A stretch of DNA of 63,357 nt. Source: Nostoc sp. CHAB 5834 (lineage in GTDB: Bacteria > Cyanobacteriota > Cyanobacteriia > Cyanobacteriales > Nostocaceae). The translations under genes and the position numbers were made by a program. Under the pieces are notes generated by a model. That model searched no databases. It saw only the letters and a list, made by a program, of their open reading frames with translations, and was not told where the DNA came from. Of the stretch, positions 26,722-36,238 are shown in pieces. Position 1 is the first letter of the stretch; every line of letters begins with the position of its first letter. The stretch spans positions 1 to 63,357 of the forward strand of contig JAIVFU010000038.1 of the NCBI GenBank assembly GCA_020829485.1, read 5' to 3'.

Positions 26722-27869
26722 GATCCCCCTGTCGCCTTTTTCTTAGCACTTTTTGGTTCAAATGGCAATGCCTTTTGTTCTGCGACTACTGCTTCTTTTT
26801 CCTGGGTTGCTACGATTTTTTGCAGTTCTTCTGGTAAAGGTTCGCGGGAGAGAAGATAAGTTTGTGCGGTTTGGAAAATATTACCAATCACCATATACAT
26901 CAGCACCCCTGCTGGTAAGGGGAAAAACAAAAACATCCCAGAAAAAATAACTGGAGTGATTTTGTTGACTGTATCTTGCTGCGGATTGCCACCACTGGAA
27001 TTTTGCCCAGAAAGCATTTGGCTAACATAAAGGCTGATTCCAAAGGAGACGATCATGGCGACGATATCCCAGTGAATTGTGCCATCTGGATCAGTTGCGC
27101 CAACCCTGCCTAAAGCATCAATAAACAGAAAGCCTTTTTCTGCTGCTAGTCCAGGAATTGTTCCTTGAATAGTCACTTCTCCAGGCTGCAATGCTTCTAC
27201 ATTGCCTTGGGCATCAATTTTTATCCTATCTTCACCTTTGGTGACTTTCCAATCAGGAATGAGCTTATTTTCTGGGTGTTCTGCTAAGAGTACCTGAAAT
27301 GGTTTGCCCTCAACGGTCTGATATTGGATCTTAGTTTGTTCTCCCACCGCTAGTTTGTTACCACTAGGAAGGATGGCAGCTACTTTAACGTGTTCTCCAT
27401 CAGCAACGTAAATATTTTGAGCAGCAGTGGCAAAGGCTTGCGGTTGAATTTGTTCGATTTGTTCTGCGGGTAAGATTTGCAGGTTAACGCTGTAGTTTGC
27501 ACCTGCAAAAGGCGAACCCCGCAAAGTGGCAAACAGCGCTAATAAGACTGGCATTTGTACTAGTAATGGAAAACAGCCAGCTAAGGGGTTGCCAAATTCT
27601 TTTTGAACATTGACCATTTCCTCTTGCTGCTTTTGCGGTTCATCCTTATAGCGCTCTTTGATTTCTGCCATCCGCTTCTGCATCAGAGGTTGTACAATTC
27701 GCATCTTCCGCATGTTGCGAATTGAGCCAGCACTCAGGGGATAGAGCGCGAAGCGGACTATCAGGGTCAAAGCAACGATCGCCAATCCGTAGCTAGGCAC
27801 AATACCATAGAAGAAATCTATGATTGGCAGCATCACGTTGTTCGAGAGAAAGCCGATACCAAAATCCAT
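26718..27869 (-). CDS. yidC: Membrane insertase YidC/Alb3
   Basis: YidC (plastid Alb3) inserts and folds membrane proteins, including photosystem subunits, alone or with Sec. The 383 residues start with a helix near 10-30, then the cytoplasmic hairpin ([20 protein letters not shown]) and the conserved [18 protein letters not shown] region. A periplasmic insert of about 120 residues follows before the last helices ([40 protein letters not shown]). That insert contains [20 protein letters not shown], which resembles a bacterial Ig-like (BIG2) fold. The basic C-terminal tail ([12 protein letters not shown]) can bind ribosomes. Position between the PH-domain gene and khpB is the conserved one. 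Confidence 0.93.
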   Translation of the reverse strand: MDFGIGFLSNNVMLPIIDFFYGIVPSYGLAIVALTLIVRFALYPLSAGSIRNMRKMRIVQPLMQKRMAEIKERYKDEPQKQQEEMVNVQKEFGNPLAGCFPLLVQMPVLLALFATLRGSPFAGANYSVNLQILPAEQIEQIQPQAFATAAQNIYVADGEHVKVAAILPSGNKLAVGEQTKIQYQTVEGKPFQVLLAEHPENKLIPDWKVTKGEDRIKIDAQGNVEALQPGEVTIQGTIPGLAAEKGFLFIDALGRVGATDPDGTIHWDIVAMIVSFGISLYVSQMLSGQNSSGGNPQQDTVNKITPVIFSGMFLFFPLPAGVLMYMVIGNIFQTAQTYLLSREPLPEELQKIVATQEKEAVVAEQKALPFEPKSAKKKATGGS

Positions 27870-28102
27870 TATTCTGAATTCAACCTGAGGTACTGTAAAC
27901 TAACTGAATCTAATTTATCTAAATCATAAATTATGTGCGACTAACCTTCGCTACGAATAGCCGCACATTCCAAAAAAAGGGAGTGGAGAGTGGGGAATTG
28001 GGAGTGGTATGTAGTTTTTGGTAAGTGGGAAGTTCTTAACTTTGGATTTTATCTGAGTAAATTTTGCATTCCCTACTCCCTGCTTCCTACTCCCTACTCT
28101 CA

Positions 28103-28495
28103 TCACTTGTTAGCAGCGGCGCTATATTCAGGATTTTTCGCAGCAATTCTTTCGTTGATGTAGTCATAGACTTCCCGAAACTTGGGAATTGCCCGCAATT
28201 CGAGACGACTGCCGTTTCTTAGGGTTAGTACCATATCTCCCCACAAGCCAATGCCACGGGGGACTGTGACGACTTTGACAATTTCTGAGTAAATTATGTC
28301 AGTGCGATCGCGTCCCTGCCAACCTCCCGTCACGGTAATCCGGCGATCGGTGATGCGGAAACGCAGCCACAATGCTCTGACAATTGCCCCAACTGTTAAT
28401 GGTATCCCGACAATGGTTAGCCCAATCAACAAGTTGACAATTAAATCACCAAAATGGGGCCCACCTTCATAATAAACATCTTCACGAATTCCCAT
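28103..28495 (-). CDS. PH-like domain membrane protein of the rnpA-yidC cluster
   Basis: 130 residues: a double-length hydrophobic segment at about 19-45 (IVNLLIGLTIVGIPLTVGAIV), then FRITDRRITVTGGW starting a bacterial PH-like fold (bPH_2) to about residue 115 with IVKVVTVPRGIGLWGDMVL. This gene is a regular member of the cyanobacterial rpmH-rnpA-yidC cluster and may help membrane targeting, but its role is not established. Its start overlaps the rnpA stop by 14 bases, so coupled translation is likely. ATG at 28495. Confidence 0.82.
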   Translation of the reverse strand: MGIREDVYYEGGPHFGDLIVNLLIGLTIVGIPLTVGAIVRALWLRFRITDRRITVTGGWQGRDRTDIIYSEIVKVVTVPRGIGLWGDMVLTLRNGSRLELRAIPKFREVYDYINERIAAKNPEYSAAANK

Positions 28496-28907
28496 CGAAC
28501 ACCTCAGCTTGTGCCAACAACTGCTCTAATTCTTGCAGAAATTGTGGGCTTACGCACTTAATTGATTCTGCTGCTGTGGGTTTGACAATGAACACCAGCC
28601 GCCATCCTGGTGATAATTTGGGCAGCAAGTTATGTAAAGCAGACGTAATTTGCCGTTTGATTCGGTTGCGAACCACTGCCCTTTTGCTGACTTTTGTGCT
28701 TATGGAAATGCCAATGCGCGTGCTGGCAAAATCTACTGAGTCAGTTGCTTGTGTTGTCTGGGTGGCAGTGGACAAAGAAGGTTTTGTCAAACATAGAGGC
28801 TTTAAGGCTCTCAATGTTAAGTAAGAACCATGACGCCGAATCCCTTCCCGGAAAACTGCCTGAAAATCCTTGCGGGATTTTAGCCGATTTGCTTTAGGCA
28901 AAGCCAC
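28482..28907 (-). CDS. rnpA: Ribonuclease P protein component
   Basis: RnpA is the protein cofactor of RNase P, which trims tRNA 5' leaders. At 141 residues it is somewhat longer than E. coli RnpA because of a Thr/Ser-rich insert near 45-60. Family features: ANRLKSRKDFQAVFREG at the start, RIGISISTKVSKRAVVRNRIKR (the RNR motif) near 66-85 and GWRLVFIVKP near 102. It starts with GTG at 28907, only 25 bases after rpmH. The C-terminal region overlaps the next gene. Confidence 0.93.
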   Translation of the reverse strand: MALPKANRLKSRKDFQAVFREGIRRHGSYLTLRALKPLCLTKPSLSTATQTTQATDSVDFASTRIGISISTKVSKRAVVRNRIKRQITSALHNLLPKLSPGWRLVFIVKPTAAESIKCVSPQFLQELEQLLAQAEVFDGNS

Positions 28908-28932
28908 AGATGCTCTTTTAGCTCAATATGCC

Positions 28933-29067
28933 CTAAACGCTCAGACGGTGACGCCCTTTTTTTCTCCTAGCACTAATCACGTTTCTGCCGTTTGGTGTCC
29001 GCATCCTAGCGCGAAAACCAGAGGTTCTTTTTCTCTTACGGCTAGTACCGCCCAGTGTTCTTTTCAT
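28933..29067 (-). CDS. rpmH: 50S ribosomal protein L34
   Basis: A 44-residue, very basic protein: [20 protein letters not shown], then [20 protein letters not shown] and LSV. This is the complete L34 of the large ribosomal subunit. It is the first gene of the minus-strand cluster and lies 25 bases before rnpA, the order conserved throughout bacteria. Start ATG at 29067, with GGAGAACAGT a few bases upstream serving as ribosome site. The promoter of the cluster should lie in 29068-29206. Confidence 0.96.
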   Translation of the reverse strand: MKRTLGGTSRKRKRTSGFRARMRTPNGRNVISARRKKGRHRLSV

Positions 29068-29206
29068 ACTGTTCTCCTCTTAGGTGATTTTTATAAAAAC
29101 TCACAATCTCTAATTGTATTACTTTATTAGGGAATAGGGAATAGAGCATTGGTAATTGGTTATTAATTCTTTTCCCCCTGCTTCCTTATCTCCCCATTCC
29201 CCAAAG

Positions 29207-29719
29207 TTAATTTATGCTCACAATCCATGTTCCCATGTAGCGCAATAGTGGCACATCGCCAGGGGAGAGGACTTGACAGCGAAAATAGTAAACTCCGCCA
29301 AAGGCTGGGTTTTTCACGTTAGATAAGACTACCTCAACTGGACTACCTGCTGGTACTGGCTCTTTGGGAAAAATATTAATCAGCTTACCTTCTTTGTCCC
29401 ACTTCACCTCAGAAAGCGGAACTGCTTTACCTTTGACTCGGATTTCAATTTTTTTCTGGTCAAAAGTTCCTTTGTAATAATCAGGGTAGGTAATGGCAAA
29501 TTGACCAACAGCCAATTTCATTTTTTGGGCTGGAATCCTTAATATGTATCGATCCCAACCATTGGCTTGTCCACCAAAATCTAACCTAAAGGGCAGCTGA
29601 TTTTCTTGTTTAACGCCGCTAAATAGGGTAAATCCAGGTAAACTTTGTGCCCAAGTCAAGGCTGGTAATCCAGTAACCAAAAAGCTAGTCACGGCTAAAG
29701 CAGAAAGTAAACGTCGCAT
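29207..29719 (-). CDS. DUF2808 secreted protein
   Basis: 170 residues with a cleavable signal peptide (residues 1-25, RRLLSALAVTSFLVTGLPAL then TWAQS). The mature part is beta-rich, with GWDRYILRIPAQKMKLAVGQ, FAITYPDYYKGTFDQKKIEI and ending YFRCQVLSPGDVPLLRYMGT. This matches DUF2808, a periplasmic family almost restricted to cyanobacteria with no known function. It is monocistronic on the minus strand, facing the end of the L34 cluster region. ATG at 29719. Confidence 0.85.
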   Translation of the reverse strand: MRRLLSALAVTSFLVTGLPALTWAQSLPGFTLFSGVKQENQLPFRLDFGGQANGWDRYILRIPAQKMKLAVGQFAITYPDYYKGTFDQKKIEIRVKGKAVPLSEVKWDKEGKLINIFPKEPVPAGSPVEVVLSNVKNPAFGGVYYFRCQVLSPGDVPLLRYMGTWIVSIN

Positions 29720-30480
29720 AATCAGGCTTCCTCTACCAAAATATAAATCTGTTATCTAAAATAACTGTGTGTTAGTATTCGTTACTAAACTTTACTACTG
29801 ACTTCCTGACAATTGACGTTCAATAACAAAAATAAGTGCCATCCTCACTGAGCTTTAGGCGACAGCAAAATTACTTGGTTATAAATTTACCATATACTCG
29901 ATTTACTTCATTACCCTTACAGGGTGCTGATTTGATGACTAGGTTGGTCAAATTTGTAACTCAATATAAACACAGTGGTAATTGGATTGTGTTTCTAAAT
30001 ATGTATAAGTGTATCTAAATTTGAGAATTTTGTTATAAAAATTGAGGCGTGCCATCAGCGATCGCCAGTTAAGTTGGGCTAAATTGATTAAAAGAAGTTG
30101 GAATCAAAGTCGTAATCATTAAAATTTGATTGGGAAATTATTAAGCTTTCAAAATTTGGTCAATATTACTCTATAAGAAAGGAATACCAAAATTTCTCAA
30201 TCCCGGAAACAAGCTAAAGATAAAGATGCAAAATTTGGGAATCAATTTAGGATGTGCAATACGTAACCCTGTTTGCAACTATCTGAGAATATGACATCTG
30301 CGAACGGCAAAGTCAGGCTTTGCCTGGATAGGTAAGAGTGGGAGAGGAAAGTTTCAAGGTTCAATCTACAAGTAAAAGTCATGGCTGATTTTGCCGTCTA
30401 AGTACTATGAATGCGGGATATCCCTCATTTAGGCAATCGCTTACTTGGCAGAGATTAGGTATTTATCTTCAGGAGATTTC
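29720..30480. promoter_or_regulatory. Divergent promoter region, DUF2808 gene and pnt operon
   Basis: The 761-base gap separates outward-facing genes and must hold both promoters. It is AT-rich, has one HIP1-like GCGATCGC near 30058 and no dispersed repeat that I recognise, which is unusual for a gap of this length in this window. A short frame at 29836-30018 has no family features. The ribosome site of pntAA (AGGAG at 30471-30475) closes it. Confidence 0.5.
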
Positions 30481-31653
30481 ATGAGAATAGCAGTTGCTAA
30501 AGAAATTGAAGTTTGTGAACGTCGTGTAGCATTAATTCCTGACACTGTTGCTCGATTGGTAAAACAAGGTTTGGAAGTTTGGGTAGAAACAGGTGCAGGA
30601 GAGCGATCTTTTTTCAACGATTCTGACTATGAAGCGGCAGGAGCCACAATAATCAGCGATACTGCCAAATTATGGGGCGAAACAGATATTCTGCTGAAAG
30701 TCAGTCCCCCACAAGAACGAGAAGATGGACGCTCAGAAATTGATTTGTTAAAGGAAGGGGCTGTTTTACTCAGTTTCCTCAATCCTTTGGGAAATCCTGT
30801 TGTAGCACAGCAACTAGCAAATCGCAAAGTCACAGCTTTGAGTATGGAGATGATTCCCCGTACTACCAGGGCGCAAAGTATGGATGCTTTATCCTCGCAA
30901 GCTTCATTAGCAGGTTACAAGGCTGTATTAATTGCCGCAGCTGCATTACCGAAATATTTCCCAATGTTAACCACAGCCGCAGGGACGATCGCACCAGCGA
31001 AAGTATTTATTATGGGCGCTGGTGTAGCCGGATTGCAAGCGATCGCCACCGCTAGACGTTTAGGAGCAGTGGTAGAAGCCTTTGATATCCGTCCCGCCGT
31101 TAAAGAAGAAGTGCAAAGCTTAGGGGCAAAATTCGTTGAAGTCAAATTAGAAGAAGAAACCGTTGCTGCTGGCGGTTACGCCAAGGAAATCTCTGAGGCT
31201 AGCAAACAACGTACTCAAGAAGTTGTCGCCGAACACATCAAAAATTCTGATGTGGTGATTACTACCGCCCAAGTTCCTGGAAGACAAGCACCACGGCTAG
31301 TTACAGAAGAAATGGTGGCACAAATGAAACCAGGTTCAGTAATTGTAGATTTGGCTGCTGAACAGGGTGGTAACTGCGCTTGTACCGAACCAGGTAAAGA
31401 TATTGTCTGGAACGGTGTGACAATTATCGGCCCCATCAATCTCCCATCATCGATGCCAATTCACGCCAGCCAATTGTATGCCAAGAACGTAACATCGTTG
31501 ATGCAACTGCTAATTAAAGACAAAGCTTTGCAGGTGGACTTTAGCGACGACATCGTTGATGCAGCTTGCGTTACCCATGCTGGTGAAATTCGCAATCAAC
31601 GAGTGCGAGATGCGCTACAAGCTTTGAATACTCAACAACCGGCGGTTAATTAG
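30481..31653 (+). CDS. pntAA: NAD(P) transhydrogenase, subunit alpha part 1
   Basis: The soluble NAD(H)-binding subunit (dI) of proton-translocating transhydrogenase, which couples hydride transfer from NADH to NADP+ with proton flow. 390 residues from the ATG at 30481, chosen because AGGAG lies five bases upstream and the family begins MRIAVAKEIEVCERRVALIP; a longer frame from 30445 lacks a ribosome site. The alanine-dehydrogenase-like fold shows QAQSMDALSSQASLAGYKAV near 125 and the NAD-binding VFIMGAGVAGLQAIATARRLGA near 168. First gene of a three-gene operon. Confidence 0.94.
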   Translation: MRIAVAKEIEVCERRVALIPDTVARLVKQGLEVWVETGAGERSFFNDSDYEAAGATIISDTAKLWGETDILLKVSPPQEREDGRSEIDLLKEGAVLLSFLNPLGNPVVAQQLANRKVTALSMEMIPRTTRAQSMDALSSQASLAGYKAVLIAAAALPKYFPMLTTAAGTIAPAKVFIMGAGVAGLQAIATARRLGAVVEAFDIRPAVKEEVQSLGAKFVEVKLEEETVAAGGYAKEISEASKQRTQEVVAEHIKNSDVVITTAQVPGRQAPRLVTEEMVAQMKPGSVIVDLAAEQGGNCACTEPGKDIVWNGVTIIGPINLPSSMPIHASQLYAKNVTSLMQLLIKDKALQVDFSDDIVDAACVTHAGEIRNQRVRDALQALNTQQPAVN

Positions 31654-31670
31654 GGACTGGGAAGTAAGAA

Positions 31671-31731
31671 TTTTAGATTTTAGATTTTAGATTGAAATTT
31701 AATCCAAAATTTAAAATCCAAAATCCAAAAT
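31671..31731. repeat. TTTTAGA / CCAAAAT heptamer pair in the pnt operon
   Basis: TTTTAGATTTTAGATTTTAG is followed by AATCCAAAATTTAAAATCCA and further CCAAAAT units, nearly the complement, so a hairpin can form between pntAA and pntAB. This is a heptamer repeat within an operon and could affect the ratio of the two products. Confidence 0.6.
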
Positions 31732-31772
31732 TGAATCGTCCCATTCCCATTTACACAAGGAGTTTTGATTTC

Positions 31773-32066
31773 ATGACAGAGGCATTGCTTGCTGCTTTGT
31801 TTGTATTTGTTTTGGCATCTTTTATCGGCTTTGAAGTCATCAACAAAATTCCACCGACTCTACACACACCGTTAATGTCAGGCTCAAACGCGATTTCTGG
31901 GATTGCGGTACTTGGAGCAATAGTTGCTGCTGGTGCAAAAGACACAAGTGTATCAGTAATTCTTGGTTTGATTGCTGTGGTACTGGCAACAATCAACGTT
32001 GTAGGCGGTTTTTTAGTGACAGACAGAATGTTGCAAATGTTCAAGAAGAAGGAGATTAAGGCGTGA
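31773..32066 (+). CDS. pntAB: NAD(P) transhydrogenase, subunit alpha part 2
   Basis: 97-residue membrane subunit with three helices: TEALLAALFVFVLASFIGFE, NAISGIAVLGAIVAAG and VILGLIAVVLATINVVGGFL. It corresponds to the membrane part of the fused PntA of E. coli and forms the proton channel with PntB. The ATG at 31773 is preceded by AAGGAG (31757-31762); the longer frame from 31692 runs through the heptamer repeat and is not used. It overlaps pntB by three bases (GTGA). Confidence 0.93.
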   Translation: MTEALLAALFVFVLASFIGFEVINKIPPTLHTPLMSGSNAISGIAVLGAIVAAGAKDTSVSVILGLIAVVLATINVVGGFLVTDRMLQMFKKKEIKA

Positions 32067-33469
32067 GCGACTTTTTACCAACTGGCATTCAGCTGACGTA
32101 CTTAGTCGCTGCATCGTTATTTATCTTGGGCTTGAAAAAGCTGGGATCGCCTGCTACAGCGAGGAACGGTAATCTCGTCGCGGCTGTGGGGATGCTACTG
32201 GCGATCGCAGCAACAATGCTGGATCAACATGTGTTGAACTATCAGATGATATTGTTAGGCTTGGCGATTGGATCGGGAATTGGTGCGATCGTTGCCTACA
32301 AAGTCCAAATGACCGAAATGCCCCAAATGGTGGGTTTACTCAACGGTTTGGGCGGTGCGGCTTCGGCATTAGTAGCTGTTGCCGAATTCTGGCGGTTATT
32401 AGATAGTTCGCAGCCGATACCGCTAGATGTGAACATTTCCATCCTGTTGGACGTGTTAATCGGTGGTGTTACCTTCACGGGTAGTTTTTTAGCCTTTGCC
32501 AAATTGCAAGGTTTAATTAGCGGTTCTCCGATTACATTTCCATTCCAGCAACCATTTAACCTCTTGCTTCTGGGTGCTTATATAGTAGGTAGTGCCTACT
32601 TAATCATCACACCAGATAGCTTACCTATATTCTTGGGAGTGGTTGGCGTTTCTTTAGTGTTGGGCGTGATGTTCGTCATCCCCATTGGTGGCGGCGATAT
32701 GCCAGTAGTAATCTCGCTGTTGAACTCGTTGTCAGGTGTGGCGGCGGCGGCGGCTGGATTCGTGGTGATGAACAATATGTTAATCATCGCTGGTGCTTTG
32801 GTAGGAGCATCCGGCTTAATCCTCACCGAGATTATGTGTAAGGCGATGAACCGCTCCTTATTTAGTGTGCTGTTCAGCGCTTTTGGTACAGGTTCTAGTT
32901 CTGGTGGTGGTGCTGCTAGTGGTGGTGCAACGGATCAAACTGTCCGCAGTATCGATCCTGAAGAAGGGGCGATGATGTTGGGTTATGCCCGTTCTGTGGT
33001 AATTGTACCCGGTTATGGTATGGCAGTTGCCCAAGCACAACATAGCGTCCGGGAATTGTCAGATCAGTTAGAAAAAATGGGCGTTGATGTCAAGTATGCC
33101 ATTCACCCCGTTGCTGGGAGAATGCCGGGACACATGAATGTGTTGCTGGCGGAGGCAAATGTGCCTTATACCCAGTTGTATGACATGGATGATATTAATC
33201 CCCAGTTCGATCAAGCGGATGTGGCTTTAGTAATTGGGGCAAATGATGTGGTAAATCCGGCGGCGCGGAGTGATACAAATAGCCCGATTTATGGTATGCC
33301 GATTTTGGAAGTAGATCGGGCGAAGCAGACGATTGTAATTAAGCGCGGGATGAGTACGGGTTTTGCCGGTGTAGATAATGAGCTGTTCTACAAGGATAAA
33401 ACTACGATGCTTTTTGGTAGCGCTAAGGATATGGTGGCGAAGTTGGTTTCGGAAGTGAAACAACTTTAA
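32063..33469 (+). CDS. pntB: NAD(P) transhydrogenase, subunit beta
   Basis: 468 residues, the family length. Residues 1-260 hold about nine membrane helices (dII; GLAIGSGIGAIVAYKVQMTE and MPQMVGLLNGLGGAASALVA are typical); residues 300-468 form the NADP(H)-binding dIII with VVIVPGYGMAVAQAQHSVRE, the GRMPGHMNVLLAEANVPY loop and ALVIGANDVVNPAAR. Starts with GTG at 32063 within the pntAB stop, so the two are translationally coupled. In cyanobacteria the enzyme sits in the thylakoid membrane and helps supply NADPH in dim or mixotrophic growth (known for Synechocystis). Confidence 0.95.
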   Translation: MSDFLPTGIQLTYLVAASLFILGLKKLGSPATARNGNLVAAVGMLLAIAATMLDQHVLNYQMILLGLAIGSGIGAIVAYKVQMTEMPQMVGLLNGLGGAASALVAVAEFWRLLDSSQPIPLDVNISILLDVLIGGVTFTGSFLAFAKLQGLISGSPITFPFQQPFNLLLLGAYIVGSAYLIITPDSLPIFLGVVGVSLVLGVMFVIPIGGGDMPVVISLLNSLSGVAAAAAGFVVMNNMLIIAGALVGASGLILTEIMCKAMNRSLFSVLFSAFGTGSSSGGGAASGGATDQTVRSIDPEEGAMMLGYARSVVIVPGYGMAVAQAQHSVRELSDQLEKMGVDVKYAIHPVAGRMPGHMNVLLAEANVPYTQLYDMDDINPQFDQADVALVIGANDVVNPAARSDTNSPIYGMPILEVDRAKQTIVIKRGMSTGFAGVDNELFYKDKTTMLFGSAKDMVAKLVSEVKQL

Positions 33470-33518
33470 TGAACCGCAGAGGCGCAGAGAGCGCGGAGTA
33501 AAGAATTTAGAGAGTTGG

Positions 33519-33558
33519 CTTGCCTTGGGGGTTTGATGCTTCTGAGGCAAGTTTTTTT
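33519..33558 (+). terminator. Rho-independent terminator of the pnt operon
   Basis: CTTGCCT and AGGCAAG form the stem (33519-33525 with 33545-33551), followed directly by seven T residues. It lies 50 bases behind the pntB stop and fits an intrinsic terminator. Confidence 0.8.
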
Positions 33559-33667
33559 GTTGGGGAATTACCTCACGCAAAGACGCAAAGAAGACCGTAA
33601 AACTGTGAGTGTTGGTTGTTAATCTAAGCTTGAAATTGGGCAATTTATAAATATAGGCACAATTATA

Positions 33668-35518
33668 GTGAGCGATAAATTTATGAATAGCCCTAATTCA
33701 GAACTCAATTTAGAATCTTTAGCAACGCGAATTTCCAAAATAGAAGCAGAACAGGAATTACGCAGAAAAAATATTGCTTGGCTAAAACAGTATTTTGATG
33801 AATTTAAACAAGAATTTAACAATAGGACTGAATTAGAGCAGATTGAAATCATACAACATGATATCGCATCTTTAACTGCACAAGTCGCAGAATTAAAACA
33901 GCCCCTTAATCATCTATCTAATATTAGTCAAGATTTGGATAATAGGGAGGCATCAACTGAGGAAGCAAATCTTGATGATGGTGAAATAGTGAAGCAATTT
34001 TTTGAGCGGATTGAACAGCAACAAAGTAAAACAGTGTTAGTAAATGTAGTTGCTGTTACTGGAAATGCTGATTTAGCTGAAAGTGATAAAAGTGAGCAAG
34101 AAGAGAAAGTTGATATAGCCGAAAAAGATACGCAAAATAGCACTGCTTCCAAGGATTTAGAATTTCAGATTGATAGAATAATGTGGTTAGTTAATAGAAT
34201 TTATGCAGCAGGAGAAACAAATCAGGAGATACCTATTGATGCTAAAGAATTTTGGCGGCGTTATAAAGCAGGAGAACGTAATTTTAGCGGGATTAATTTA
34301 GCTGGAGTCGATTTGAGTGGTAAAGAATTAGCAGACGGGGTTAACCTAAGTCAAGCTAATTTGACAAATACGAATCTAAGCAATGTCAACTGGAGTAACA
34401 TAAATTTGAGTGGCGCAAATTTAAGAGGCGCAGATATAAGTAAATCTAACTTATATAGTACGAATTTAAGTCAAGCCGATTTAAGTTTTGCCAATCTAAC
34501 TGCTGCTAACTTTAGTTATGCAAACCTAACTCGTGCAAATTTGAGAGAAGCAGATATCAGTGAAACTGACTTATCCAGTGCAAAATTAACTGAAGCTAAT
34601 CTAGAAGATGCATATCTTCATAAAACCAACCTAAGCTCGGTCAAGCTAGATAAGGCAAAACTGAAAAAAGCTAATTTTCGTAAAGCTGATTTGACTAGGG
34701 CATCTTTACGTGAGGCTAACTTGAGTGAAGCTAATTTCAGTGAAGCTATTTTAGATGATGAAGTCAACCTCAGTTTAGCAAACCTCAGTGGAGCAAATTT
34801 AAGCGGGGTAAATTTGAGGGGAGTAAAGTTGATGAGGGCAAATCTAAATAATGCCAATCTGATTCATACAAACCTGTTAGAAACAAATTTTGAGGGAGCA
34901 AATCTTCAGGGAATAGATTTGCAATATAGCTATTACGACACATTGACTATTTTTCCCACAGGTTTTGATCCATCTCAGGCTGGAGCTTATTTGATTGCTC
35001 CTGGTGCATCACTACAAAATGCTAATTTTGCGGGTGCTAACTTGAATAATGTAAACTTAGCTGGATCTGACTTGCAAGGAGCTAACTTAAGTCAAGCCAA
35101 CCTAGAAGACGCAAACCTTACTTCGGCAAACCTGAAAGGCTCAAATATGAATCAGGCAAATTTAGAACAAACTAACTTAACTGCGGCTCAATTGAGTCAA
35201 GCAAATTTGACCGAAGCAAAATTAATTAAAACAAATTTAATCGGTGCTGATCTAAGTTCTGTAAATTTAGTAGGGGCAATTTTTAAGTATCCAGAACTTA
35301 ATGGTGCAAACTTGAGTGAAGCTAATCTTTGCGGTGCTGGTCTAGACCAAGAAAACTTAAGTGGAGTAAATCTAACTTCAGCCGACTTGCGTGGAGCAGA
35401 CTTGAGTAATGCCAATCTAGAAAAAGCCAACCTTACAGATGCAAATCTCCTTGGTGCAAATTTAGAAGATGCAAATCTTGCTGGTGCTATTATGCCAGAC
35501 GGTACAACCCACGATTAA
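33668..35518 (+). CDS. Pentapeptide-repeat protein with coiled-coil N-terminus
   Basis: 616 residues. The first 180 are charged helices and a probable coiled coil (TRISKIEAEQELRRKNIAWL; ELEQIEIIQHDIASLTAQVA) with a Glu/Asp-rich spacer. From about 200 to the end nearly every fifth residue follows A(N/D)L-x-x, giving a right-handed quadrilateral beta-helix of roughly 75 pentapeptides (GANLRGADISKSNLYSTNLS). The helix is broken once, near 418-438, by a YDTLTIFPTGFDPSQAGAYL loop, as often seen in cyanobacterial members. Function is unknown; such helices act as binding scaffolds or DNA mimics. GTG at 33668 is used; ATG at 33683 is an alternative. Confidence 0.85.
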   Translation: MSDKFMNSPNSELNLESLATRISKIEAEQELRRKNIAWLKQYFDEFKQEFNNRTELEQIEIIQHDIASLTAQVAELKQPLNHLSNISQDLDNREASTEEANLDDGEIVKQFFERIEQQQSKTVLVNVVAVTGNADLAESDKSEQEEKVDIAEKDTQNSTASKDLEFQIDRIMWLVNRIYAAGETNQEIPIDAKEFWRRYKAGERNFSGINLAGVDLSGKELADGVNLSQANLTNTNLSNVNWSNINLSGANLRGADISKSNLYSTNLSQADLSFANLTAANFSYANLTRANLREADISETDLSSAKLTEANLEDAYLHKTNLSSVKLDKAKLKKANFRKADLTRASLREANLSEANFSEAILDDEVNLSLANLSGANLSGVNLRGVKLMRANLNNANLIHTNLLETNFEGANLQGIDLQYSYYDTLTIFPTGFDPSQAGAYLIAPGASLQNANFAGANLNNVNLAGSDLQGANLSQANLEDANLTSANLKGSNMNQANLEQTNLTAAQLSQANLTEAKLIKTNLIGADLSSVNLVGAIFKYPELNGANLSEANLCGAGLDQENLSGVNLTSADLRGADLSNANLEKANLTDANLLGANLEDANLAGAIMPDGTTHD

Positions 35519-35542
35519 ACTTTGATGCATTTAACCAAAAAA

Positions 35543-35745
35543 GCGTAGGCGAAGCCCGCCGAAGGCATCGCCTGCAAAATCTCTATTGTGCGCCTCTCCT
35601 TCCTCTGTGTTCTCTGCGCCTCTGCGATTCGTTAAAAAAAGCGATCGCCTGCAAAATCTTCAGCGTGCGATCGCCCTCTTCTTCCTTTGAGCCTTTGCGT
35701 GAGATAAAAAAGCGATCGCCTGCAAAATCTTCACCATGCGATTAT
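35543..35745. repeat. Threefold GCGATCGCCTGCAAAATCTT repeat
   Basis: Units beginning (GCATCGCC or GCGATCGCC)TGCAAAATCT start near 35565, 35641 and 35713; between them lie CTCTGTGTTCTCTGCGCCTC and CTTTGAGCCTTTGCGTGAGA. The first unit is fused to a GCGTAGGCGAAGCCCGCCGA repeat (35543-35571). No ORF. Confidence 0.75.
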
Positions 35746-35747
35746 GA

Positions 35748-36203
35748 TTAATTTGGAAAAAAATCAGAATCTAAGGTTTCATCAACAGAAAAAGGATAGT
35801 CTTTGGGAAAAACAGACAGAGGAAGACCTGTTTCAATAGATGCTTCTTTTCTAGCGTGTTGGTAACAACTGTCAAAAACTTCCGTGTAATAGTATTTTAA
35901 GCTAGGACTATCTACAAATGCTTCTTGTAATCTTTGACGATGTTCATAGATTGTATATAACCAGCTATTAGATCGGTTCTGGGGTTGAAATTTGTATTTG
36001 AGAAGGTGCATTAAAAGCACTCTAAGATTACTCCTTAAAGCATTTTTATCACTTCTACCTATACTTTCAATTTCTTCAATTAAATTTTCTAACTCTAATT
36101 CTAAAAACTTTTTGTTTTTTAATAAATCAATAGTGTATTCTAACCACAAGTGATAATCTTGTGCATAGAGACTATTTGTTTTAGGAACAGATTGATTGCT
36201 CAT
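35748..36203 (-). CDS. DUF29 family protein
   Basis: 151 residues, the normal size of DUF29, a family abundant in cyanobacteria with no known function. Family features: LYAQDYHLWLEYTIDLLKNK, then LELENLIEEIESIGRSDKNA, SNLRVLLMHLLKYKFQPQNR and the C-terminal KDYPFSVDETLDSDFFP. It is all-helical and cytosolic. It is next to toxin-antitoxin genes and an Rpn nuclease, in a patch where such accessory genes cluster. ATG at 36203; GGAGAAGATT lies just upstream on the coding strand. Confidence 0.88.
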   Translation of the reverse strand: MSNQSVPKTNSLYAQDYHLWLEYTIDLLKNKKFLELELENLIEEIESIGRSDKNALRSNLRVLLMHLLKYKFQPQNRSNSWLYTIYEHRQRLQEAFVDSPSLKYYYTEVFDSCYQHARKEASIETGLPLSVFPKDYPFSVDETLDSDFFPN

Positions 36204-36238
36204 AATCTTCTCCTTTATGGATATATCATTTTAACATT

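Noticed and set aside
34618..35430. Minus-strand frames inside the pentapeptide gene
   Set aside because: They are shadows of the pentapeptide periodicity (repeated LKFAPLR-type patterns) and not genes.
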